A DNA stretch of 64,000 nt, from NCBI GenBank assembly GCA_009801085.1, contig VNWV01000005.1:2046001-2110000 (forward strand), read 5' to 3'. Position numbers and translations under genes: made by a program. Each line of letters begins with the position of its first letter. The first letter of the stretch is position 1. Below are positions 45,790-57,200 of the stretch, piece by piece. The notes under the pieces were generated by a model. It did no database searches. It was not told the DNA's origin and saw nothing but the letters and a program-made list of their open reading frames with translations. The DNA is from Lasiodiplodia sp. COLG20. Taxonomy: Eukaryota; Ascomycota; Dothideomycetes; Botryosphaeriales; Botryosphaeriaceae.

Positions 45790-47562
45790 TGCCAGTGAAG
45801 AGTTTTGGAGCAAGCTGATTACAGGGAGGAGGTGGGTATTTAGCGGACGGTGCAAACTTGGGGGCGCCGTCGCAGGCTGGCATGGCGTATCCAGGGTCCA
45901 CCGTACAAGCTGATGGGCGGCAGGTTGTATCGCCCGGATCTCTCGTAGGGCTCCCGGGACCGGTCTCTGGAAGTTCCATCTAGGGCAAGCAGAAACGGCA
46001 TGCCGAGCGGGAGAGACATTGGGCCAATTGCGGACAGGACTCAATGTCGCGTATCGGTGGAAGTGGCTGATAGCGTCATGGCTCGCCCCACCGTCACGCC
46101 AGCTAGACTTCGGGAACGATGAACGGGAAGTGAAAAGGAAGAGCCGCCCCCAAGCTGTGCGCTGCAGCACTACTCGACGCCGGCTCTACGCCGCTATCGG
46201 AGCCGTCGCGTCGCCGGCCAAGACATAGCCGAAGGCTTCTGTCGATGCGGGACAGATGACGGCAAGCCTGGGCGCGACGATCGGGAGTCTGTCGCGCCTG
46301 GTCGACTACGGTCGATGCATCTTCGCAACAGCATTTTCTCCTGGCGATGGTGTGCGAGTGGAGTGGGACACGAGAGGGCTCGAGATTTCCCGAATCGCCG
46401 CACAATCTCCGACTGCTGACCGTCTTTTGGCTGGGGGGATGGTTTGCTGTGGGCTCGGCAGTGAGGAAAGGTAGTTGGAGATCTGCGCCAGGATGGCCGA
46501 CGGGTCGCCGCAACGCCGAACCCTCAGCCCGCGGACCCTTCCGCTCCGCCCTGCCACCGATCTCCGCTCAGCCCGAGCCTCCGCTCACAGCAATCGTGAA
46601 GATCGCCCAGCGCTTCGTTCCGGCCTACCCCCGGTGCCAGATGCCAGATGTCCAGCTAACACGTAACGAACGGAGTCCCTACCCCGCAGCAATCAGCCCT
46701 GCCGTCATGTCCAGAGCCACCTACGTTATCAAGCTGAACCTCCGACATGGTGCGGCTGCACGAAACTTTGCACCTTGCCTCATTGACAAATCCAGTAGTT
46801 CTTCTGATTACATGAGACCGGCACGAGCGAAAGTGATGACTGCTTTAAGAAAGCGTTGCTGCTTCCATGTTGCAGGGGTCTTTCCGCGGAAATGCGGGGA
46901 GACGGCAGCCTGCCGCTGTTGCTCGCTATTGCCATCACACGATTTTTAGTCAGACAAGCACCATTTTATGCCTCAACCGGCCTCCATCTCTCCCAAATGC
47001 ATCTTTATCCTTCCCTTGCAGCATTCTTCATTCCTAGAGAATATACGTTCTGCCTGGCACTTGTGCGCTTGTAGGACATGCTCAGCCCTGCCAACTTTAA
47101 TTCTCAGTCAAAGAACAAGCTGTTGTCTGTAACCCTTGGAGCGGAAGCTAGCGGAGCGTCCCGGCCGATTTCTGCACGTCGCATGATTTAGGAAGCCTCG
47201 AACATCCGGTTGATTAGACATAAACTCCATCTGTGCCGTCGAATGCGCCTGCTTCCGTCCAATGGCAACATCGCCTTTCAAATCCAACCTGACTCATCTC
47301 GCCCTCTGCTTAGTTTCTCAGCCATGTGGCTGCTGCGATTTGCCAAATCAAGTAGTTGATCTGCGTGGTATGTTCCGGGCGGCATATTAAGTGAAGCAAC
47401 GTCGGACCACATAAGCCACGACCTCACTAAAGCTTCTCCGCGGATGCCATGTGGGAAAAAGTATAAATCACACTTTAGCTTTTGCAGTCGGGAATATCAA
47501 TCAACATCTACTCTTCGACGCTGCTTTCAACTCATCAGAATAGGATTTGAGATCGTGTTAGC
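45790..47562. other. 1.8-kb divergent intergenic region
   Basis: This region lies between the MFS gene (minus) and the P450nor gene (plus). A 200-codon plus-strand frame at 46347-46949 has no recognisable motif and looks compositional. The last 200 bp before the P450nor start are AT-richer and contain a possible TATA box (AAGTATAAATC, about 47459-47469). Confidence 0.45.
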
Positions 47563-49206
47563 ATGGTTTCCGACACTAGTACCAGCCTCTCCGTCCATCA
47601 TGCCACGAGAAAATACTAAACCTTGTTATCAGTCCCCAAATTCCCCTTCGCCCGCCCTCATGGTGCCGAGCCCCCTGTCGAATATGCCCGCCTCCGTGCC
47701 ACAAATCCCATCAGTAGAGTAGAGCTCTGGGATGGGAGTCGTCCTTGGCTGCTTGTGAAATGGAAGGACATCGTCTCCGTAGCGACTGATGAACGATTCT
47801 CCAAAGTGTGTTTCCCTGTGTTCTCTACCTTTCTGTCCTGACATGCCCACCAGAAGCGCACGCGGCCTGGTTTCCCTGAGATGAGCCCTGGTGGCAAAGA
47901 GGCGGCCAAAAACCGCCCGACCTTCGTGGACATGGATCCCCCGGACCATGGACACCAGAGGGGCATGTTATCTGATCTCTTTACCTACGAGCATATCGAG
48001 ACGATGCGGCCAAAGATCCGAGAGACTGTGAGCCAGCTGCTAGATGAGATGCTCAAGAAGTACGATGGTCAGCCGATTGACCTGGTCGAGCATTTCTCGC
48101 TGCCTGTTCCATCATATGTACGTTCATACCTGCCTCTCTTTGACCCGTACTCACTGTCTACCTCCCGGTACAGATCATCTACGGAATTCTTGGTGTTCCC
48201 TTCTCCGACCTGGCATTTCTGACCAAACAAGCCGCCGTCCGCAGCAATGGCAGCGCCACGGCCACGGAAGCGTCAAACGCCAACCAGGAGCTGCTCAACT
48301 ACATGGGCTCCCTTGTTGACCAGCGCTCTGCCGAGCCCAAAGACGACTTGATCAGCCATCTCGTCACCACCCAGCTGCGCCCTGGCAACCTTACCAAAGC
48401 TGATGTCGTGCAAATGGCCTTCTTGATGCTCGTTGCAGGCAACGCTACCATGGTGAACATGATAAACTTGGTAAATTTTCCTCTTCCCCAATAAGTCTCT
48501 CACGCAAGACGCTACTACCTCCTTAAACACACCCTGACAAAGGTCTGATCATGCAAAACCACAGGGTGTCATCGAACTCTACCTCAAGCACCGGGATACC
48601 CAACTGGCAGACCTCCGCGCCGACCCGCGTGCCCTAGCCCCGGCTTTCGTCGACGAGCTCTGCCGCTACCACACCGGCTCCGCCATGGCCATGCGGCGTG
48701 TCGCCAAGGTCGACGTACGCTGGGGTGTCAATGTGAGTAGCTCATATATTCTTTCCTCCTCCTTCTTCCTCCTCCTTTTACTGCCCTGACGCTGCTACCA
48801 TCTCCACCAACAACAACAAAAGAAAAAGAAAACAAACAAACAAACAAACATACAAAAAAAAAGCACTCCAAAGCTGACGAACCCTCCGCAACCCCAGCTC
48901 ATCAAAGCCGGCGACGGCGTCATCATGGCCAACTCGTCGGGCAACCGCGACGAGGACATCTTCCCCTCGCCCGACGATTTCGACATGCACCGCCCGCGCG
49001 GCGCCGAGGCCGCCCTGGGCTACGGCTTCGGCCCCCACCGCTGCGTCGCCGAGTGGCTGGCCCGCGCCGAGATGGAAGAGGTCTTCGTCGCCCTCGTCAC
49101 CCGCGTGCCCGGTCTGCGCGTCGCCGCCGGAGGCGAGGACGAGATCAAGTGGACGCCCTTGAACAAGGATGTCGGCGTTGTGGAGTTGCCTGTTCATCTT
49201 CAGTGA
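47563..49206 (+). CDS. CYP55A: Cytochrome P450 nitric oxide reductase (P450nor, CYP55)
   Basis: Six exons (47563-47578, 47633-47805, 47854-48117, 48174-48470, 48565-48732, 48898-49206) give 408 aa, close to the usual 403. The protein starts soluble, without a membrane anchor (MVSDTIPKFPFARP). Class features are TFVDMDPPDH, the I-helix LLVAGNATMVNMINLG (no acid-alcohol pair for O2 activation) and the heme loop GYGFGPHRCVAE. The enzyme reduces two NO to N2O, taking electrons directly from NAD(P)H, in fungal denitrification and NO detoxification. The 16-nt first exon was chosen because it is the only ATG that splices in phase to FPFARP; its donor (GTACCA) is weak, so the start is the least certain part. 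Intron 5 holds an A-rich repeat. Confidence 0.95.
48808..48863 (+). repeat. A-rich microsatellite in P450nor intron 5
   Basis: Runs of CAA, AAAG and AAAC units end in a poly-A run. They make this intron about 165 nt, the longest in the gene. Confidence 0.8.
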
Positions 49207-50118
49207 AGTGGCAAGGAAAAGAAAAAGAGAAACTGCTAAGGTTCCAATTTCGGAATAATTAGGAGCAAGATACACATCTGTATAATATTGCAAATACCTC
49301 ACTCTACAACTCCTCCTCTGAGAGTAATGCCTCTCAAAGAAAAACACGTACACCGATCATCAAGTAGAATGTCGTAACGACAACGATCTGGCCGAGGCCG
49401 TGGCCAAGCTCGTCAACACCACCATGTTCGATATTGTCAAGGTGCTCGATACTGACTCAGCCGATGACGGCACCAAGCAACGACCTGCTCGGCTCCCTCC
49501 ACAGAGGCTGGCAGCCGGAGAAAAGGGTAACAACCACGTTCATGCAACGCAGTGACGTAATCAGTTCATAGTCTTAACTGCCTGGTGAATTTATCCGTCT
49601 ATCTGCTCGAAACACCGAATTCTCAAACCCCATGCCCTGTCCACACCATCTTCACTCCAGTCAACGCAAATGAAAACTATCTCGTAGACCACACTCGCTC
49701 ACATCGCATGCACGTAAAACTTCTTCCTCCACCAGTTGAAAACAGGCGGAAAGAAAAGAAAAGAAATTGGTGCAAGGGAAGATCTTATGGAAGAAGGAAA
49801 CCATTCACATAAAAAAACGCTTGAAACCTCCCAACTTGCACAAAGAAAAATCCCATCTGCACATGTCATCAAAACGAAACTCCCCCAAAGCCCCACGCTT
49901 GAGAACAACAACAATCTCTTGCTAACCGAGCCTAGAGTCCACCACACAAACACCCATAATGGCAATGACAGATGATCCGTTTGAAAGCTTTTCGTATTTT
50001 TGTGTATCTGGTGTGGGGTATGTGATGCACGGGAAATGGTGAATAAAATTTTTCTTCTTAATAGGAGCAGACTGGGGAGGAGCCGAAATAAAGGGATGCA
50101 TCACTGCACGTTCTCCAT
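49207..50118. other. Intergenic region with an exportin fragment
   Basis: This 912-bp region lies between convergent genes. It holds the inverted LOS1 fragment (49377-49493) and A-rich DNA (49740-49860). Nothing else was recognised. Confidence 0.5.
49377..49493 (+). pseudogene. Inverted fragment copy of the tRNA exportin gene
   Basis: Positions 49377-49479 are identical to the reverse complement of 52269-52371 in the exportin-T gene (103 nt). After an 8-nt deletion relative to the source (52261-52268), 49480-49493 match 52247-52260. The fragment encodes part of [18 protein letters not shown] but has no start, stop or splice context. Perfect identity implies a very recent copy or gene conversion. 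Confidence 0.9.
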
Positions 50119-53100
50119 TCATGCAGCAGCCCGAGCAACAAATTGCTGGAAAAATTGCTTGAATCCCTTTTCTCCCTTTGTCGTCAATGCTCCCAAATAC
50201 TCTTCAAGGCCCTGCTGATCGACGCCCATGTTGGATAGCTCATGCCTCAGATTCTGGACATAGATATCCCCGGTTTTCTTGAGGATCTCAATCTGCATCG
50301 CACCAAGTTCACCAAGCACCTGTCTGGCCTGGGCATCCTTGCTATTAAAGCCCTGTGTGGCAGGAACGCTCCAGCTGAGCGGGGAGAATCGTGAGATTGC
50401 GAAGTGGTCGAAGCCTGGAAGAGTCGGCGCCGGAGTGTTGCCGCTGTTTGGAGGAATATCAGGGCCGCCCCAGACGGCCGTCATGCGGGTGAGGACCGAA
50501 ATGGCGAGACGAGCAGTCGGGTAGTCGGTTGGGTCGCGTGCAAAATGCTCAATGGTAGTGATTATGGTGTCAAAGGTGGCCTGGTTGGCTGTTTTGGAGT
50601 GTGGGGTCAGTATGCTAACGAAAACGATCGGGGTGTCGTGACTTACCATTGCTGATGAAAACAGCGCCGAGTTCGTTGTTCAAGATGATGAGAAGGAAGT
50701 TGAGATACTCACGGCGGAGTTCAGCCAGCTGAATCTCATCATCCGTGCCGGTAGTAGGTTCCGCCAGGCCTGCGAAAACGCGCTGTAAGAGTGGAGTGAG
50801 GAGGGAGTCGAGCATGTTGAAGATCTCGGCCTTGAAACCGAAGACGACCTGGTCCAATAAACGCAAGAAAGTGGCCATCTCATCTTTGGTAGAACTCTGA
50901 GACAGAAGACCATCGATCCAGCGAGGAAGCTGCTGCAAAACGCGAGATCCAAGCACCCCGATGAGCCTAGAGAAGGCGAAGCGAGCGCCGGTCCGAATGG
51001 TCATGGACGAGTTGAGAGATTCCAATGCGACCAGGATTACCTCGGCTGCACGAGCAAATTCTTCCGACACCTCATCGGCAGGGGGCGCACCAGAAGCACC
51101 GGGCATCCAGTCGGAGAAGCCGCGGGCAAGAGTACCAATGGCCTCAATTAGGTGGTGTACTTGAAGGATCGCACGCTCATCGCCGCTCTTGGCCGGCCCC
51201 AGGTTCTGCTCCAAATCGGCGAAGAGCGGGTTCAGCACTTCACGACTGTAGATGATCTTACTCTCGACGGGGACGGAGGAAGGCGATGCCATGCACCCAA
51301 TCGCCTCGAACAAGTAAAGCTGACTGTTAAAGGTTGCGTCAGCAGATTGGCCGTTATCTTCGGAAGACATGTCATCCTCATCATTGTCATCGGGCAACTC
51401 AGCCTTGATGGCCAGAAGATCGCCGATGGCTTGAATGACTGTCTGCGAAACGGGTCCGATCTGCTGACGCAACGGCTTGACGAATCGGTAGAAGAGGTAC
51501 CAGGAGCGCAGCTTTAGTTTGCGGTGGCTGCTGTGTATGAGGCGGACGAGGTTCTCAAGAACCTTGGGGATGAGGGCCGAGTTTTGCTCGAAGAATGCGG
51601 AGTAGCGGACGCAGATCTCCATGTACTGGAGAGGAATGACGGGGAATTCGTCGGATGCGGCAATGTCTGAAATGAATGGTTAGCAGGACGCTCGAAACAA
51701 ACGCAGTGTTGGCGGCGGCATACTCGACTCGACCATCTTGGCCATCATCTCGATCAGTCGTGCCGAAGCCACGGACGAGGGCTCACGCTTCGCGTACATG
51801 CCGCCATTCTTCACAGCCAGCTCTCCAAACAGATACATCTCATGGAGGGCAAGTTCAACGTCGCGCCAGCTCATGCCAGAGTTTGGCTGGTCGTAGGAAC
51901 TGATGATAAGGGCAATCTTGTTGGATAAGGTCTCGATGTACAGGCTCTCGTCGATGGCAGCAACCTGCTGCTGCAAGACGTGCAATCTCTTGCGCAACTC
52001 CTGGAACTCCGCCTCATCCGTTTGCTCATCTTCGTCATCCAAAGAAGCTGTCGAGTCGTATTTCATCTTGGCAATGATGGCTTCAAGAACGGGAGAAAGC
52101 ATGGAGGCATAGGCTGGCGGGAGGGCGCCCTTTGCCTTGACAATCTTGCGGAAGAGAGTCAGCAAGTCTGTGAGCGAGGGAATCACTGTGGAGCAAATTT
52201 CGTCATATTCATCTGAGAAGAAGCGGAGTAGGTAGGGAACGAAGGCGCCGAGCAGGTCGTTGGCCTGCTGCTTGGTGCCGTCATCGGCTGAGTCAGTATC
52301 GAGCACCTTGACAATATCGAACATGGTGGTGTTGACGAGCTTGGCCACGGCCTCGGCCAGATCGTTGTCGTACGTCGACACGCTCTGGTCGGCGAGGCCA
52401 GGGCTGGCGATCAGCTGGCCTACGACATTCCCGAGGTTCAGGAAAGCAATGAGCTGGACCTTGTCCGGCGCCTTCATCTTCTTGCCAACCGTCTCGGTGA
52501 AGGTGTCGATGGCGGCGTCGCGGACGCGGCCCTCGGGGGTCTCGGACGACATGACGCCCTGCTGGCCGGCAATCTCGAACAGGTTGTGCAGCATGCCATC
52601 GTTGACGACCAGCGAGATGTCGATCCAGCTGACCCAGCGGGCGACCGTCTTCAGGCACATTTCGACGAGGCCCAGATCGGTCTGGGTCCAGCGGCCCAGG
52701 ATGCCCTGCCAGGCGATGGAGATGTTCCGGGCATCGCGGGCGCGGACGAGGTCCTTGAGCTCTGCGTTGCGGCGCGACTCCTCGGGCGAGCGCGACATGA
52801 GCACGTCGGCAATCTCGTCGTGCACCGAGTTCAGCACGCGCAGGTACAGCATGGTGGCCGGGAAGTTGTCCTCGGCGGCCAGCGAGCGGAAGTCCTCGAA
52901 GAAGGACTCCCAGCCTTGAGCGTACAGGGCGGTGAACAGGTAGGTGATTGTCTGGGTTATCTTGTTCTGGATGTGGGCCGTGTCGATCTGGTCCGAGGCG
53001 GGGTTCTGGTAGACGGCGCGGATGTACTGCATGATGCTGTCGCGGATGTACAGCAGGCTCTGGGGGTCGAGGCGCTGCGTCTGGACGGCATTGTTGACGA

Positions 53101-53348
53101 TCTCGAGGACGAAGTGGCGCACGACCTCATTGGGGCGCGGGTGGCGGGTGAAGAGGGCGAGGCAGACGGACCAGGCCTGGGCGGGCTCCGCGCGGATCTG
53201 GTTGAGGAAGTTTATGGCCTGCGTCTTGAGCTCGTGGTCGGCCGCGGGGTTCCAGGCGATCTGGATGGCATTTTCAACCTGGCGCGGGTGCGGGTCAGCG
53301 CGGGCTACGCGGCGGGGCAAGTGAGGCTGGCGGTACCTGGGCCTCCAT
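50119..53348 (-). CDS. los1: Exportin-T, tRNA nuclear exporter
   Basis: Four exons (53348-53337, 53278-51724, 51666-50647, 50588-50119) give 1,018 aa, the expected size. The first exon encodes only MEAQ before a 58-nt intron; joining restores [15 protein letters not shown], the importin-beta-like N-terminal repeat. The region [32 protein letters not shown] is the exportin-1/importin-beta N-terminal domain, and HEAT-type helical pairs continue to the end. Exportin-T binds mature tRNA with Ran-GTP and carries it through the nuclear pore. A long frame upstream of 53348 (to 53623) is GC-rich leader, not protein. A 117-nt piece of exon 2 is copied in inverse orientation at 49377-49493. Confidence 0.93.
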
Positions 53349-54214
53349 CCTGCCGCCGGCGGGATGCTGTGAGGCTGCGGTGCCGTGCGACTTTTGTGTT
53401 GGTGGGCTAGAAAAGTTCGGCGGGGTGTGCGGGCTATCGGGCAGCCATGTATGCGCGGGTCAGCGGCGGCGCGAGGCAGTGGCTTGGTCGGCGGGGCAGA
53501 GCGTCTCTGGCGGGCAGGTGAATGTCTTGCGCACAAAAGTGTCGTGCCTGAAGAATGCAGGCCGTTGGTGGTGGGCGGTCTTGGCAACCTAGCATCTGCC
53601 CTCTCGCTGCCTCGGCCTCTCACCGCCCGACACGACCATTAGGCCGCTTTGTCCTCACCGGAGCCCAGCCTTTGTTTCCGGCCCGACGGTGCTCCTTGCG
53701 CTAGGCACAAAATTTTTATCGTGGCCGATCACCGTCGCCAACACCGCGCTGCGCTTCGGCAACCATTAATCCCCATCGGAAACGAAACACCGCGAACAGA
53801 CAATGTTTTATGCGTTCATCACCATTTACTCTTTGTATTGGGCGGTATCGCAGCCGGCGGCTAGCATGAAAAAGGCCCCAGGCGTGGCTTTGCCTCTGCT
53901 CTTTCTCAAAAAGCCCGGGTTCATGTACAGTCTCCTCGCAACCGATGTCTTGTTTTTTGCACATGTTATGGGTAGTTGAGCTATCGTCCGGACAAGAGTG
54001 TTTAATTAAAAACTCTACATACACGTTCGGACGATAGCTTCAGCTACCCACATGTTATTTTTCTATTTTTACTACACAATCTTGTCTATCTCAGAAGTAA
54101 TACACCCGCCAGAAACCATTTTCTCGTAATGAAGTCACAGTGCTGCAGCAGCTGAAGAGCTACAATTTTCGAGCCATCTTAAGACTCGCCCAACGCAGCC
54201 TTCGCCTTTTGCAC
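53349..54214. other. Intergenic region with repeat copy D
   Basis: This 866-bp region holds the exportin promoter and the 3' end of the ubiquitin-protease gene. The main content is repeat copy D. Confidence 0.5.
53836..54058. mobile_element. Inverted-repeat element, copy D (right end missing)
   Basis: The left outer repeat is at about 53838-53865 (GGCGGTATCGCAGCCGGCGG) and is followed by the GGCCCCAGGCGTGGC block shared with copy A. The inner palindrome is 53970-54049, from GGGTAGTTGAGCTATCG to CGATAGCTTCAGCTACCC. It is flanked on both sides by the 9-bp direct repeat ACATGTTAT (53961-53969 and 54050-54058). No right outer repeat could be found. Confidence 0.75.
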
Positions 54215-57200
54215 CTACTTGCGGCTATTTGCAAGCTTTGCCTCAAGATCGGCAATCTTAGCCTTTCCGGCAGCAAGCTTAGCCTCTTCGGCAGCTATTT
54301 CTTGCCTAACCCGCCGTTCGTTCTCAAGAGCATTGGCGTTCTGCAGGACCTGCCTCTCGATTCTTCCAACAGCTTCCTTTAAGTGACTGAGCTGGCTGTT
54401 CGTCTGGCTGGGCTCCGTGGGCAGTCTCATGATGCACGCCTTCATTTCCGCCATTTCGGCTACCAGCTGCTTGGTCTGCTCCTGCGCTGCGCTTGAGGTT
54501 TGCAGCATCGGGATCTGTTTCTTGAGAACGTCAACATCGCTTTGGACTTGTTTCAAGATTCGAGCGAAATCCTGATCGGTCCGCACCGGCAGCTGCTGTG
54601 GAGCCTGCATGAGATGCTTCTTGATCTCTCGTGCCAGGTCTTCACTGTTGACGGTCGCAGGCTGCTGTGACGAACGAGCCATGTGCTCTTTGATTTCAGC
54701 GATGAAATTGTTCTGCTGCGTTTGCAGTTGTTGCGTCCGCTGCTTCATACGCTTGTCCAGATCAGCGCCAGGCAGCATTGGACCAATCTGTGCCTTGAAC
54801 TTATGGAAGAGAGAATCTTCTGCATCTTTGCTGGTCTTTGTCTTCGTGTATTGAGGCTGCTCTGCTGGTGTTGTCGCTCCAGGACGAGAATCCGATATCA
54901 ATGGGCTTCCAGTAAGGGGAAACCCTTGCCTCTGGTTACGCTCGGCAGCGGTCGAATCCGATGTTCCCGGCCGTGGATGTTTCTCCCCTGCCTGTGCTGG
55001 CGGTTGCAACGGAGGCGGCGACTTCGACTTGAGGTACACGGCCACGTAGACTGTCTCGCCCGGCGTTTCTCGAATGCCGTCCCAAGGAGAACATTCATCG
55101 GGGGTCTCCTTGATGTCGTCGAATCGAATCCACTTGTCGTCATGGCGCACGTACGCAACATAGTGCGCCCCAGTAGCTCGGTAGTGAATGGTTGCTTGCA
55201 ACGTGTAATCAGTCATCTCGTGGGTTATCCAGCGCATTGGAGTGCTACCGGGCGCGGTAGGCTTCCTTTCAGACGGCAGAGAAACGTCATCAACGTACTC
55301 CGCAAGATTGAGATGCTCTGGCACCTCGACTTGGTTGAGCCACTTCTGCTCCTGGCCACTGGAATCCAGAAGAACTCTCCGAAAAGTGAAACTCAGGATC
55401 TGGGGTGTTTTGACGATACGTCGCGTCTGGGGGCCCAACACGCTTTTACAGGTCGTCACAGGACAGCGTGACACCCGATCAGCGGCTGCCTCCGCCGCCG
55501 TGTCCAAGACGTAGTCGCGGAACAGCTCTTTCAAATCATAGCGCTTCTCTGCCGGAGCCTTAATTCCGTCTGGTGACTCAATAATCACCGTTGCTAACTG
55601 CTGGAAGAGGCGGTCGATGAAGCCACAAGACGTGCAGACACGTTCGCGAGCAATCTGGTGGTACAAAGTTTCAGCCAAGAGAGTCTCGCGACCGTTGCGC
55701 GTAAACCCGGCCCAGATTTTCTCAGCATCGCCTTTGAGTGGATTCTGGGTCTCTTCCAGCTGAGCAGTCATTTGCTCCAGCGGCCGTGCTGATTCTCCTC
55801 CGGCGGAAGTAGCCGACGACGTCTCGATCAGCATGTCAAGAAATTGTTGGAACAGCTCCATGGAATCATGAGCCTCCTTGCCGTAGTCATTGCCAAAGGC
55901 CTCAGCTTCTCTCAGTAGATTGCTTGTCTCAGCAGCAGGCAGCTTTCTCCCTCCTTCGGCCAGTTTGCAGAAGATCCCTCTCAGGGTTGCGACCAGACGG
56001 CGGCACTCTGCCTTCTGAACGAACCTGAAGTTGATGGGGGAATTGACAAAGCTCCGAACATGGGGAATCCCGTAAAGGAGTTGCACGACAGTAGAAAAGT
56101 AGCACGTTCCTTGCAAGTTCGTGAGGTTCCGGTACTGGGGTCTCTGTCCATCGATAGCTGTGCGGGCCGGGATTGTCTGAGCTGCCGTTCTCTGCGGTGG
56201 TAGTTCTCTGCCATCTGTATTTGGCTGAAACTCGGAGTCGCCAGCGAAATTTCCAACGACATCGTCAACGTAATCGGCAGTAGACTCGTCTTGGTATTCG
56301 TCATCCAACTCATCGTCGAAGTCTTGATTGCACGAGTCATCATCTCCGCTTGGAAGTCGCTTGCCTTCGAGCTCTGGAATGGTGGAGGAGGGAGGCAGAG
56401 GAGGGAGCTGAAGTGGCCAATGTGGTAGAGCTTCTGGACGCAGAGTATTGGTGAAGTGATCGAGTATTTTATCAACATCTGCGTCCCAGTTTTTCTTCGT
56501 CCGGTTGGAAGACCAGGTTTCCATCAAGATGTTGCACTCTGCCATGTCAAAAGAGTCGAACGTGAGTGCTTTGTTGTCTTTAAACCCAGTAGCCATTCCC
56601 GCTGCATGATCTGCCTTGCCGACTGAGATTGACAGCGGATGGTTACCATACATGGACAATGGAAGATTGAGCCACTCACGACACTCAGGCCATTGGCTAT
56701 TGGCTGACTTTCTCTCAAGACACTGCCAAAAGCATACAACAATGAGTGCTGGCACTGTGGCCGTCGTCACCCAACGTGCGTTGCAGAACCTCAATAAGAT
56801 TCTCAGGCGTACTGAAAATAATGCATAGAGCGTCTTCCACGACCATTCGGCTGGTCTGGGTCCTCCCTTGAAAGGGTATGGAACCCCGTTGATTCGATCC
56901 AGACATTGTCCTGTCTTGGATTCCAAGGTCTCGAGCAATTTCTTGACTTCTTCAAGCTGCGGGGTCGACACTCCTCCGGGAGGTTCAGTTGAGCTAGCCG
57001 TTCTACTCAGACCCTTGACCTTCCATATTCTCGACCTGCCAATTATTCTGGAGCAACCTTGAACGGTGGCAATTCCTGTCTGGCATTGTTGTACGAATGC
57101 ATTGAAGTCCGCCCGGCTCATTTGAAAGCGAAGTCTCGCCTCTGTGCTCCACGGCACCTGAAGTCTGATAAGGTACAGGTGATCCAGCCTGCGTAAAAGA

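Noticed and set aside
46347..46949. 200-codon plus-strand frame upstream of P450nor
   Set aside because: It has no motif, an odd composition and several overlapping frames of similar length; treated as intergenic.
53349..53623. Upstream extension of the exportin frame
   Set aside because: The residues are Arg/Pro-rich and unlike any exportin; a 12-nt exon at 53348 gives the conserved start MEAQVENAI.
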